In this document: positions 11,398 to 23,399 of the stretch, in pieces
Layout: every line of letters starts with the position of its first letter
Numbering within the stretch: the stretch's first letter is position 1
Origin: Pycnopodia helianthoides
Lineage: Eukaryota; Echinodermata; Asteroidea; Forcipulatida; Asteriidae
NCBI GenBank assembly: GCA_032158295.1
Contig: CM063247.1
Span: forward strand, 11,393,899-11,457,898
Direction of reading: 5' to 3'
DNA: 64,000 bases
Position numbers and translations under genes: made by a program
The notes under the pieces: model-generated
Database searches by the model: none
The model's input: only the letters and a program-made list of their open reading frames with translations
Told to the model about the DNA's origin: nothing

Positions 11398-13020
11398 CTA
11401 ATAGCTGAAGGTTGACAAGTTTAACTACTGATTGTTTTATTTTTGTACCTACTTTTATCAAGAAATTGAGCTGTGTGATTCGTTGTTTAGAATAATAGTA
11501 TATGTACAAGGTATACATGTATGATATAGAAATTATAATATATATTAAATAGTAATGTTTAATTTTTTTACAAAGCTATTTTGATTTATGCAATGAAATA
11601 CTATGTGTCACTTTAAACACACTGTCCACATTCTTTGTCGGTTCTACAGACAAATATATTTGTTTCAGTTGTTAATATAATTTCTACTTAGCTCATAATT
11701 TGTCACGCTGGTTTTGTTTTTGAAGAAAGCATTTTATCCTTTATCTTCCTGTTTGTTGTAGGTAATTTTTCTGAATTTGATGTGTTTGTTTTACTTTATC
11801 TTTGAGGTTTTAACAAACAGGAATAGCTTATTAAATTTCTAGTCGCCCCAATGTGCGGAATATTGGATTTGTTTGAAGTCGGGGTGGGGTGCCAAGCAAG
11901 TGAATAAACTTATAAGGTTGTCATTGCAAATTGCAATGGATGATTTGTGTTTGGTTTTGGTTTAAGAAATCAAAAAGAAGAAAAAGAGTTTTTATTTCAA
12001 GAAAAAAGGTAGCTGAATTCAATTTTCAAAAGTGGTACTATTTCAATGAAGTTTATTTACATCAAAATATATTACAACAGATTTGCCTCATCAATATTTA
12101 AAAAAAAATTAAATATCTGGTGAAGACAGAAATTACGGATAGTTTCATAAAAAAAAGTAATTGCTTATGCTGGACAAGTGGGGGCGCTGTCCTGTAAACT
12201 CAAAAAAGTAATGGATGTGTGTTTTAGTGTGTTCTATGAAACTGCCCTTGGTGCTAATGCTTAGATGGAAGTATCAAATGAAATGTATAATCGTATGTGA
12301 TTGGTGTTTTGCTAAAACCATATCTCCAAAAAGACTATATACAAGTGGTAAACAGTACATGTGTATTTAAAAAAAGAAGCAGTACAAATATGGAAATAAA
12401 TGTTTTATTCTATGTCAACTGATTTCTGTAGTTTAAATGTTTGTTATTTTTAAATTCCAATCTGTCACTTTTTGACAATTTGTTTAGTCCACCTCAGTCA
12501 CTAATGACTTACTTGTTCTCCCTCTTCCCACCTCTAAATTTTGTCTTCTGTGTTACCAACCTCTTGTGGTCAAACCAGCCCCTTCCCTCTAACCCCTCCC
12601 CCCTTTGTCTCCTTCATTGTTCATTCCCTTGCCTTTTCTGTAGTGCTTTCTGCCCCCCTCTCTCTCTTTCCCTTTTCATCTATTTCCAGTTGACTGCTTC
12701 TGATACACTAGCATACCTGTTTGTGTTTGTGTGTTGTGTTGTCATTATTTTTATCCTTCGAGAAAGACTATGCTAGGGTCAAAATGACAGGCCACTAACT
12801 GTTTTTTTTTTTGCATTTATACCATAGGTCATTTTTGTTGGTAAGCAGTTTGCAACAGCTAATTCCATTTTCTCAATTGTTGATGTCCACAGCATTTTAG
12901 GCCCAACTTCATGGCACTGCCTACTACAGAATTACCATGCGCTTCTGTAATAAAAATTAAAGTGCGTGATTGTACGGGCTGTACCCGCAGAACTACAAGG
13001 TGAACAGTGCTGCCGTGAAA

Positions 13021-13377
13021 TTTAAAGGCAGGGTATACTTTTGGTAATTACTGTATAAGTGGATGACCGTACAAACTTACTTGGTAAGGAGCACTGAAGA
13101 GATGTTGATGGCATAAAACATTGTGAGAAATGACTAGTTAAGTTTCATTTTCACCCGCCCCCCCCCAAAAAAAAAAAAAACAATTTGAATGTCTCAGGCA
13201 TCTGAAAGCACAAAGTTCTGTGCAACAAGGGTGTTTTTTCTTTGTAAATTTGATGGTCAAAATTATTGAGCCCAAATTTTCACAGGGGTGTTATTTTATG
13301 CATGTTGGGATACACCAAGTGAGTATACTTGTCTTTGACAATTACCAAAAGTGTACCCTGCCTTTAAGAGCATTTGT
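13021..13377. mobile_element. MITE-like element, family TTTAAAGGCA...TTGGTAATT, copy 1
   Basis: The terminal inverted repeats TTTAAAGGCAGGGTATACTT and ACCAAAAGTGTACCCTGCCT frame about 357 bases. The interior carries a homopolymer-rich CCCCCCC/AAAAAAA tract. Better preserved relatives with GGCACTGGACACTATTGGTA ends lie at 19792-20179 and 41375-41739. There is no coding capacity. Confidence 0.75.
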
Positions 13378-13520
13378 ACTGGAAATGATTTTTTACTTTT
13401 TATTTTTGTGGGGGGGGGGCGCTGTCTTGTCACATTTAGATTATGGTTTATGAATTTTAGAAGTAAACCAACTAAGAAAAATTGAGCCCGGAGTAAGACT
13501 GCCATCTCTCATGGTCAGGG

Positions 13521-13712
13521 CCTAATTTCATAGAGCTGCTTTAAGCAGAAAATGTTTCTTACAAACTTCCTGCTAAGCAAAAATAATCAGGATACCAGTC
13601 ACAGATGTTACGCGTGACATGCTAATAATGGTTGGGACCCTTATTCTGATATAAGCCTAATTTTGTCGCGCTATTAGAGCAGCTCTACTAAGCAGCTCTA
13701 TGAAACTGGGGC
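13521..13712. mobile_element. MITE of the GGGCCCAATTTCATAGAGC family, copy 2
   Basis: It starts GGGCCTAATTTCATAGAGCT and ends AAGCAGCTCTATGAAACTGG, with the same internal CAGGATACCAGTCACAGA block as the copy at 8351. It is slightly diverged. Confidence 0.75.
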
Positions 13713-15259
13713 ACATACAGTCTAACAGAAACTGGGAGTTATTAATCTTTTAAAAAGTAACATTTCATGAAATAAAAATAATTGATTCCTTCTTTCTGTG
13801 TACAAGCAAGCAACTTTTCAGCTGATTTGCAGAACCTCAAAACAGTTCATTGCCATTTCTAATCGGCCTTTTACATAACTGACTTGCCTTTCACTAGAAT
13901 ACTGTTTTCTGTATGCCCTATTTTTTTTTTTTTTTTTACTGCTTTCGAAATCATTTGCTGAGCAACAATTTACAGGGAAGGAATAAGTGGCACACTTTTA
14001 TTAAATTTTTAATTTGTTTAAATTCCTTTTTGGGGACTAGTTTCTATAATGTGATTGATTTACTTTAACCCTAAACCTCACACATTCTTCTACATCCCCT
14101 TTGTCACAAGAAAGGATTCATTAGGCCAAAGTAACAATTGCTAACCACTGGGTCAGACATTCCAAAACAATTTGCTTTAAAATGTTCTGCTAAGCAAAAA
14201 GAAAGACAAGATACCAGTCACATAATATGACATGGGATTTTGGCTGGTATCCTTATTCGGGTAAGCATAATTTTGTTGTGCTCAGCTACTTTTTTATTAA
14301 ATTGAACCCTGCGCGCGCAGCGCTGCCGTTTTATGTAATAACCATGCACCGCGAGAAGAAGTTTTGGAAAACGCCCTCTGTTGACGAAATAGCAAAAGAC
14401 AATGTGATCTTGCAGCCAGGATTTCGGGTAACTTTCGTATGGGAGTTTGAGTAGAAACTTAAGGTTAAGGTTAAGGTTTTTCGTGAAGTACATCGAATAC
14501 AAGTCCGTAGAAAGCTTAAAATAATTGGGTAGGTCTATTTCAGAAGCGGATAAAGGATTTTTAAACAAATCCTTTATACATACTGTGATGTAATTAATGT
14601 TTGATTCGAGATGCCTTGCGGTCTGAGACGTTGGCCACGTACGTTCCTCTCACTTTTCAGAGCAAAAGATTGGAATAGTACAAAGAAAATACAATTTTAT
14701 TTATTTGATCTTGCTCTTTTAAAGTTTCTTGTGTACTCATATTATTTACGTACATTTCTATCCCATTGATACTATTCTTTTATTTTTGTTTACGAATTAA
14801 AATTTCACACACAAAAATAGTAATGGCCTCACGTTTCAACCCAAGCAGAGTCTTTTTCAAAAGCTAAAATTTTCCTTCGGAAAAAACACGTCACGATGAA
14901 AGTTAGGAAAAGAAGAAGAGCAAAAGAAAAAGAAGAAACAAAAACCACACATAATATTGGCCACACCGCTTCCTACGGGCCTGGAATAATGTTGGGTTTG
15001 TATGCACTTTCTTTTATCAAAATGGAGAAAATAATTCGCAAAAGAATAAAGAGAACCACTTTAGTAGAGTACAGGTACAGAACAGCAACAGTGTACCCAC
15101 ACATAATGTTAGTACGGTCCACTGATACTTGTACTCGTACCCGGCCAGGATGGATCGTTATACTCGAAGTCCATACTCGATCATACTCTACTGGAAAATA
15201 ATTATGTACTCGAAGTCATGTACTCGATACTCGACTGAAAATGTACCCAGACTCTGATC

Positions 15260-15651
15260 TTAAAGGAACATTACAGAATTGGTAAGAAAAAAACTTGTAA
15301 AATATACTTTTTGATCACAGATTTACATAAAACTTACACGGTCTAATAATGATGATAGTAGAAAACATCCCTTGAAACATTTCTGTCGGAAATGCCATAT
15401 TTGATGAGAAATGAATAAACTCATTTTCCGATTGGAGTTTATCGCTTAGTGAGCGTTTTATTCATTTATTGAATCTATATGATTTCATGCAAATGTGTAA
15501 TCGGTTTTTCACTATTTTCTCACGTGACCCAGATGGCCGATCGATCTCAAACTTCTACAGGTTTGTCAGTTTGGTGGATTACATAAATTGCTTACACTGC
15601 CAGCAACTGTTTTGTTAGCAACAACCAATTCTGTAATTGGTTCCTTTAAAT
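15260..15651. mobile_element. MITE-like element, family TAAAGGAACATTACAGAATT, copy 2
   Basis: Second copy of the element at 10447 in the same orientation, with only scattered differences (for example a 4-base insertion near ATTGGTTCCTTTAAA at the right end and loss of a short TTTATG segment). It lies about 1.1 kb upstream of GH31 copy B. Confidence 0.85.
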
Positions 15652-16746
15652 ACCCGTGGCTAAAATAACACTTTCCTTTCTGCTCTCCTATGTTTATGCT
15701 CTGAGATCAATCCATCGGAATCGAAATGTAGCAAAAACTAGCAACCAAACGAGAGCTGGTTAGATCATGTAGATGAACATATAAATTTTGCTCATAAAAA
15801 ACGTACGTTCCTACTGATATAAAGCAAGGACTCTTGTTGTTTGCTGTCAACACGCTAGTTATCAGTTATGAGGCTTCACAAGGTGTACCGTATGGGTGTA
15901 CGTGCAAACATTCTCGCCCGGTGTACGTTACCATGGATGTATGGCGTTTTCGCGCCGCATTATTTCGCAGGAACAGGTGATTCAATTAACTTTTGGACCA
16001 GTCTGTTTGAAGATATCAATCATAGTTCCAATGGTATATCTGTAAAGATAGTATAGTGTGTATCGGTTCACTAATGTCGATCTCACTACACGTAATTATG
16101 TCTGGTACTGATTACGACCATATAATGATGACCTTTGTAATTATGCTCAAACGTCGTCTCCTCAAAGCAGCTCAAAGTAAACATCATTACGCAACCCCTA
16201 CTTTGATTGAACAATGTGGGTGGACTACGTACAGTAGATTGAGCTGGCACTCTCCAGCCACACTAAAGGCCCCGGGCTTCTTTGTTACTGTAACGGGGGG
16301 AAAACATTAAAAATAACACCTACCGTAATCTGTGCAAAAGTCTACCTGCCCCAGGCTAAACTGGGACTGGGACTTTGGAAGGCCACTGGTGGAGGACACG
16401 GGTGATACGGATCGAGGAGTTCACAACTTGTGCATATTTTATAATAATGCATCGTAATATGTGGCTCCACGTCTGAAGGCAGCACGGCGTTTCATCGGCA
16501 ACACACGAGGAGCAACAGTTGACACACCCCTCGCTCTATGAACTGATGGCGACCACTGGACACCAACCAACCACCAACTAACTGTGAGTGGAATGCATGC
16601 AGATTTGACTGTCAAACATTGCCAACATTCCTCTTAAACAATAGTGAATTCACTTGTATATTGAAAGGGCTCCTTATTTCGGGTCGTTGTATTTAAAGTA
16701 GAGTAGCATTCGAGCCAATGAGAGTGAAGCTCTCGACTCTTCAATC

Positions 16747-18838
16747 ATGGCTAGTTCGGGAGTTGTGAGTAAACGAAGGTTCGCTCTAGGGGCTTGTCTG
16801 ATTTTACTTGCAGCTGGCATAGGCATTGGAATTATCTGCGCCGTGGTCGTTTCTGTTCGTAATCAGGATGTGATTGAAACAATGCCCGCCCGGTGGATAG
16901 AGGTTCGGCACAGACTCCCGTACTGGAACTGGTTCGGCTAGATGCAACAAGCAGAGGCATTGCTGTCAGGAACCGCGACGGCATTGAGGTTCTGCGCGGG
17001 ACACTCGCTGTAAATACCCCTTCGGAAGCCAGAGGTGTTGACTGCTCGTCGGGCGAGGGAGGAAATTCACTTTGTTACCGATGGGATAACGTTGCAGAGC
17101 TGGATGTAAGTGTTGTGGCGAGCGATGGACCATTTTCGTGCATCCACGTGGCCTGGGAAACATTAGTTGCCGACTTACCTCTGCGAGATTGCTATATGTT
17201 GGATGGAGCTCACTGGTACGGCAGTGCTGGTATGTTTCACCAACGTTGGCCAATAGAGAAGTGGAACCAAACAACCAGAATGTATGTTTCGGGTGATATG
17301 TATGCGAACTGGCAGTACTACGGGTCGGTTCTGGATAGGTATTGGTTGTCCTCGAAGGGAGTGGCGATACGCGTCAGTCACGACAGTCCTTTGCATGTCA
17401 GTTTGAACGACAATGGCGATGGCATGGTGTGCTTTCAGAGCACGTATGACAACTCCTTCTATCCCAATTTTGAGGGCAACCTGCACCGTTTGGACTACAC
17501 AGTATGCACCCATGACAACGTGCGTCTAGTCCATGACACTATTTGGCGCGAAATCGGTCTGGGTGCCGCCGGCGGGAAACCAATTATACCCACTGGGTTA
17601 CCAGATAACAGAATGATCAGGTCACCAGTCTGGTCCACGTGGGCAAGATTTAAAATATCTATCAACGACAGTGTCGTTATGGCGTTCGCGGACGAGATCG
17701 TTGCAAACGGGTTCGGGAACAGCCAATTAGAAATCGACGATGGATACAACCTCAAGTATGGAGAATTGAACTTCGATCCGGAGAGGTTCCCCGACATGCA
17801 AGACACGGTGACGAAGCTGCACGCCAAAGGCTTCCGTGTGACCCTATGGGTGACCCCTTTTGCCAACACTGACACTGATGTCTACCAAGAAGGAAAGGAA
17901 AAGGGTTACTGGGTGACGAGAGGGGACAAGATGAGGGCGTAGTGGAGTGGTGGAACGGCCAGGCCGGCCTGCTGGATGTCACCAACCCGGCTGCCGTGGA
18001 GTGGTTCATGGCGCGACTGGAAAAACTCAAGCGTGACACAGGAATCGACTCTTTCAAGTTCGACGCGGGAGAAACCAACTTCTTAGCGGAGAATTTCGAG
18101 ACATACATTCCCTTAGTAAACCCTTGTGAGTATACAACTCTGTACGCTAAAATGGCCGCACGACTAGGATCCCAAGTTGAAGTCCGCGCAGCTTACGAAA
18201 ATCAAGATTTACCAATTTTCGTGAGAATGATGGACAAAGATTCCCGTTGGGGATGGGATAACGGTCTCAAGACACTGATCACCTCAGCTCTGACGTTCGG
18301 GATTCTTGGATATCCCTACGTTCTACCGGACATGATTGGTGGCAATTCATACGAGCTTGGGTTTCACGATCATACGCTACCGGACCGTGAGCTGTTCGTA
18401 CGATGGCTGGAGATTACAGCCTTTATGCCGGCAATGCAGTTCTCCATCTCCCCGTGGCAGTATGATGAAGAGATCGTGGCCATCTCCCGCAAGTGGGTTT
18501 CTTTCCATGAGGATTTCGTCACGCCTTTACTTCTCAAAATTGCACGAACGGAGACTACGGCGGTCCCAGCTCAGCCGTTGATAAGACCACTGTGGTGGAT
18601 TGCGCCAACTGACGAAGATTCCCTAAAAACAGACACGGAATTCCTGGTTGGGAATGAACTCTTGGTGGCGCCCATCCTCGATAATGAAACCTACGTCAGA
18701 GATGTGTATCTTCCTCCAGTCGATGGGGTATGGACACGTATGCCTCAAGGTGATACACTTGAAGGGGGTCAATGGTTACGTAAGGTGGCCGTTCCTCTTG
18801 ACGAAGTACTGTACTTTATTTTAGATAGTGGCAACTGA
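16747..18838 (+). pseudogene. MYORG-like: MYORG-like GH31 gene, copy B, with two frameshifts
   Basis: Paralogue of the gene at 4040 and a GH31 family member of the MYORG type. The start ATG at 16747 has a good Kozak context (A at -3, G at +4). A short cytosolic tail with RR is followed by a transmembrane helix (about residues 12-37, rich in Leu/Ile/Ala/Gly). The reading frame then shifts within about 16881-16935 (the first frame stops at 16941) and again within about 17915-17941 (the second frame stops at 17942). The third frame ends at 18838. Both shifts equal a missing single base. At the second, the spacing between GYWV and EWWNG matches copy A if one base is restored. The catalytic centre is intact: IDDGY, LWVTPF, FKFDAGE (nucleophile Asp, codon 18062-18064), VRMMDKDSRWGWDNG (acid/base Asp, codon 18233-18235) and IRPLWWIAP. 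The nucleophile to acid/base spacing of 57 residues is, as I recall it, the spacing in human MYORG. It is either a young pseudogene or an active gene with two sequencing errors; I cannot tell which. A possible ATTAAA poly(A) signal is at 18853. Confidence 0.85.
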
Positions 18839-21800
18839 CCGTAATCCAAAGTATTAAATAACTTCATAAATGAAAACTTGGAATTGAACGAAAACTTTAT
18901 AAAATCTAATTTACAAATGATTTATTGTGCAGTCCAATCCATCTAATGGCGAAAATAGAACGGAAAGAAAAAGAAGAAAAAACCCACAAACATGAGTTGG
19001 AAACTGCGAATTTTGTTTTACGGACTTGGGTTTAGAAGCTTTTTAGCACCACACTTCTTTAACAAATCTGAGGATCACTAATTTTGGGCCATAGTCGGCC
19101 ACTACCAACGAATTGGGCTACAAAAGAGAATCGTTGAAAAACGTTTTAATAATTTTGTGAGTGTAAACGTAGTGATAATTTAACACACATATCGGTTTCT
19201 TGCTCTGATACAACGACTATTAATACACAATTTGTTTAGTTTGTTCAATGAACAGATAAGATTTAAATAAAAAATAGCTGACCATTTATTTTGACCTTGT
19301 TCGCATCCAATTGACCCCTGACATTTGACGTTATAAGAGGATGAACTAGAAGAACAGTTGAATTGCCTTTTCCTATATTGAAGAGATACGCCAACTTGGC
19401 ATTGATACTATGGTGTAGTCAGGAGGTACGTGGCGCCGGGGGGGGGGGGGTGATTGATCAATCATCTGACGTCACACTTCGAGGCTCGTGAATAACGCCA
19501 GAAGACCGGCTTCGAGCGACTGGAGGAATCCTGACAAACGCACCTTTGACCTCGCATCCCATAGATGGATTGCAAAACGCGTCATTGAACGCCATCCTCA
19601 GGTGGTTTAGCACAATATTCATCAAAGATGGCGGCCGATGACGTCTATTGCAATCCATCTATTGCGGTCTCGCGGAGAAGGACAGGGGACCAGTCTAGCA
19701 GTGTCCATCATTTTGATTAATAAACCGGTGCCTGTCCTTATTCTTGCGGATAAGGACAGGGGACCAGTGAAGTGGGGCCCTTGCTCTTGGGTTTAAAGAC
19801 ACTGGACACTATTGGTAATTGTCAAAGACCAGTCTTCTCACTTGGTGTATCTCAACATATGGATAAAATAACAAACCTGTAAAAACTTGAGCTCAATTGG
19901 TCGTCGAAGTTGCGAGATAACTATGAAAGAAAAAACACCCTTGTCACACGAAGTTGTGTGCCTTCAGATGGTTGATTTCGAGACCTCAAATTCTAATTCT
20001 GAGGTCTCGAAATCAAATTCGTGGAAAATTACTTCTTTCTCGAAAACTATGTCACTTCACAGGGAGCCGTTTCTCACAATGTTTTATTCTATCAACCTCT
20101 CCCCATTACTCGTTACCAAGTAGGGTTTTATGCTAATAATTATTTTGAGTAATTACCAATAGTGTCCACTGCCTTTAAATGATGGCGCCCCTTACCTCAG
20201 GTTGGACGCCAATTCGGTTATTTTACATGGCTAATTCTATCGCGTATTGCGGTCAACGATTCAGCTGGATAATGTCTCATGACGACTGCAATAATTATTC
20301 TGTGTTAATTTAGTTTAAAACTGAACCAGAATTAGAACCGTTTGATTTTCTTCCGGATTTTGCAGAATTGAAGCTTTGCATGGGCATAGAGAGATATTCG
20401 TTTAAGAGTATTGACCCCCTTGTACTGCGTCACACGTGGCTTCCCCTTGCACTGAGTCACACATGGCTACTGTATAATGCCCGGGGTCTGCTATTTTGGG
20501 ATTAACCATTCATTTTATAGGCTTACATAAACATGGGGGGGTCTAATTGCAAGCACTTCGCCTAAACACATCACTGGAATCAAATATTGAAAAATCAGAT
20601 CAAATAACTCAATAAAACTAGAAATTAAACATCTTCACCACAATAAAGGAAGCAGTTTGCTAGTTTTGTGTACGAGACAGTATTGTTTTATTGGTAATTA
20701 AGACAAAAGCAACGGCAATACAAGGTTCATTTTTGGCCACTTGTCGAGTCTTAAAAACTTCCAATTTTTGAAAGATTTTCTTTGTTACAAATTATCTCGT
20801 CCGTAACACCTAATATTACAGATCTTGTGACCGGTATGGACAGTGTTGTTATACGTCCACGTAAATTGCCAACACGAACAGCACGTGAGTTTTTGATCCT
20901 CCAAAAAAAGTTCAATTTTTTTTTGGCGGCACACGATATCTACAAAAGTCGCCATGCATTTGACAATTTGGCGGGAAACAAGCAACATCATTGCGCCATT
21001 TTTTTTCAACTGTCTACGATTGGAGAGGATAAAGAATAGAGTCATGCAAGTCCCTCTAGTACTATTTTTTCTTCTTTCTGGACTGTTAGCCGCGTACTAA
21101 TTTAGCACTACAATTTCCTTGGTGAAAAAACCGGCAGTCAAACTGAAACGAATTCTGTCATGCAACACTTAATATTTTGAAGAAAATTTTACAGTTTTCT
21201 TAAATTATGTTTAATAAGTTGCTTGGGCTGACTAGACAGCCCTTTTGAATTTTTCCGTCGGACAGTCACGGCCGAACAAGACAAAATATCCATAGTTATG
21301 TTATGATTACCGATGTTCTTAATTCTAATGACGATAACTGTACACTATCAGATAAAACTACATTACTTTTCCACTTAGCGTTATTATTTTCTTGCTTCTA
21401 ATGCACAATCATACAGTAAATAATGAAAATTTCAATAAAAATAAATGAAAGTTAGATTACAATTATTACAATACTTTGGTAAAAGTGACGCACGGTTATT
21501 TAGAGCTGGTTAAACGTCCAGTTGATTTTTTTGTTTGTATATAATTGTTATGAATTAGTTTTTAGTAACAAGCCAGTAACGTAAAGTCTACCAGAGCCAG
21601 ATGAGCAATAAAAGCAATTAGTTAAAAAAAACGATTACCACCCGCCCCATCACAGGCCCAAAAAAGCACAACACACACTAAACTGCAGCAGCCATTAAAT
21701 ACATGAAATAGCCGTCAAAGATCTCCTTAGGATGTGCGGGAACGAGAAACACAATTGGATGCAAGAAAAAACACCTGTCGTATATGCAGGTGACCAATGA

Positions 21801-23316
21801 ACCAATCACAGTTGCTCTTACATAGTGCTACAGGGAGCCTTCAGAATACCGCATGATACAATTGGCTCTGGTAGACTTATCAATCTTGTGCTCGATCGAT
21901 GCCGATAAATCGATAGGTTGCGAGTATTGATAAGCGGTCTACAATATATCGATAATCAGAAGCAATATACACTAACACTCTTCAAGATCTGCCTACATTA
22001 CAAAAAACATTTATGTAAATTACAAAGTAGGCTCAGAAGAATAATGGAAACGGGTTTCAGTCAAATCTATTGTAAAAACACAATTCGATGACCTTACGCC
22101 ATTTGTAAAAATAAACCTAAAACAGGCAACTCCCAAAAAATGTACAAGGTCAATGATTATAAGGATAGTTTTAGCAATATAAAGAAAATCTAATTTGCCG
22201 AAAAAGTATTTATAAGAGCCTTTTTTGAGCTATGATCACGGTGATTTGTCTGAGGCTCGCTGTAGCAGGTTAAATCAGTAAGTTTCGACTGCTCATTCTT
22301 TCTCAAAATCCTCCCCCTCCTAAAAAAAAAATCATAATCCACACTAAACTCAAAACTGAAAATCTACAAGAAATATTCACGCGTTACTGTCTTGCATAAC
22401 TGGTGTTAATAATTATTACAATTATATAAGTAATAACCAATTCAGATGTAAAAAAAAAAAAAAACCATATCTGATTAACACATTATACGAGAAAACAGCT
22501 GAAACGGTTTCTAAAAAAATACTTAAAAGACAGCAGAAACTATGAACACGATAGCGTGGTTTCTGGTGTCTTTTTAGTAGGAAGGCAATTAAAAAAGACT
22601 ACAGTTTACATTCATACAAACCTCAAATTCCATATTACATGATCAGTATTATTGATAGTATACATTTATTTTAGTAGTTTTTTTTTTTAAATACATCAAC
22701 TGGGGGTATTGTCTTGCCTGACAACTGCATTGTGTAAAATTAAACAGCCATCCTTTTTTTCTTTTTCAAATAATGCTTTTCCTCAACCATTTCTGGAAAT
22801 ATCAACCTTCATTTGCAACCAATTTATGGGTTTCTCTCCACAGATCTCTGAGGTATGATGTACAAATTGAAGAAGCTCTTTCCGACTAAATTAAAACACT
22901 ACCTACTTGTCTTATACACATGATACTGCCAAGAAAAAACACACTTTGCAAGAAGAAAAAAAAGGAAAGAAATTATACATATTTTTTTTTTCAAATTCAA
23001 GAAAAAAAAGAGAGGAAATAATAATATTCATGGTACAGGACTGCCTTCCCCGTCTTGTAAAATGTGATCCATCCATCCAATTGTATTGATTTTGCATGAT
23101 ACATGCAGAAAAAAACCTAGACACTTTTTTTTTTTATATATCATGTTCCAATCATGCAATATTTGCAAGGTTTACTAGAAATCATCTATGCCAGCAAGGG
23201 GGACAACAAGCCATTGACCTTTGACATGGTTATCTGAAAGGTCACGATGGTGCATTCCACACACGTGGTGAAGGCAGACCTTGGGAGGAGAAAAGGGTGG
23301 GCGGGGCAGATGTTGA
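18839..23316. other. Intergenic region between GH31 copy B and the tropomyosin 3' end
   Basis: I see no coding exon. Contents are a G-run (about 19438-19450), a small hairpin with direct repeats of AAGGACAGGGGACCAGT (about 19676-19770), a MITE (19792-20179), and otherwise AT-rich sequence with several A- and T-homopolymers. The rightmost part (about 22650-23316) is likely the 3' untranslated sequence of the minus-strand tropomyosin gene ending at 23317. A TTTATT (AATAAA on the minus strand) at about 22666 is a possible poly(A) signal. Confidence 0.5.
19792..20179. mobile_element. MITE-like element, family GACACTATTGGTAATT, copy 2
   Basis: The ends TTTAAAGACACTGGACACTA and TAGTGTCCACTGCCTTTAAA are inverted repeats. 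In the middle lies an inner palindrome, GAGACCTCAAATTC facing GAATTCTGAGGTCTC-like sequence (19979-20011), so the element can form a hairpin inside a hairpin. The short frame across it is not a gene. The same family is at 41375-41739 inside a tropomyosin intron. Confidence 0.85.
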
Positions 23317-23399
23317 TTAAAACTCCACCAGTTCCTGCATGACCCGCTCGACTTCGTCCGTCATTCCCTTCAGACGTTCCTTCTCCTGGACCAGCTCGT
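23317..23399 (-). CDS. TPM: Tropomyosin last coding exon C
   Basis: Third alternative carboxy-terminal exon, the most distal from the promoter. Acceptor ATACCACAG is followed by 83 nt. It takes the single G left by exon 8 (G+AC = Asp) and encodes 27 residues starting DELVQEKERLKGM and ending MQELVEF, then TAA. Length and phase equal those of the other two last exons and of vertebrate exon 9. Hydrophobic a/d positions continue the coiled coil. It is the richest of the three in Glu/Lys/Arg and the closest in style to canonical DEL...-type exon 9 sequences. It would change the head-to-tail overlap and any troponin or tropomodulin contact. Confidence 0.88.

Larger units (their letters stand above)
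6254..16746. other. Repeat-rich intergenic region between the two GH31 copies
   Basis: No protein-coding exon is supported in these 10.5 kb. It holds at least five inverted-repeat elements, a SINE carrying a nested insertion, and a copy of a roughly 320-bp dispersed repeat (about 7130-7445), listed separately. The rest is AT-rich with homopolymers and C/T-rich low-complexity tracts (for example 12480-12680, whose open frame is only an artefact of composition). The last 60 bases before copy B contain TATTTAAA (about 16688), a plausible TATA-like element for that gene. Confidence 0.6.

Noticed and set aside
12441..12776. 111-codon plus-strand open frame rich in Leu, Pro, Ser and Phe
   Set aside because: It follows a C/T-rich low-complexity tract. 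There are no domains, no splice sites and no second copy.
14896..15201. 101-codon plus-strand frame starting with a Lys/Arg/Glu-rich segment
   Set aside because: The charged start comes from an A/G-rich tract, the rest is repeats of TACTCGA-type sequence, and no splice or domain evidence exists.
16056..16310. 84-codon frame upstream of GH31 copy B, possibly a 5' exon
   Set aside because: No consensus donor at its end and no similarity to the GH31 N-terminal region. Copy B has its own ATG with a membrane anchor at 16747.
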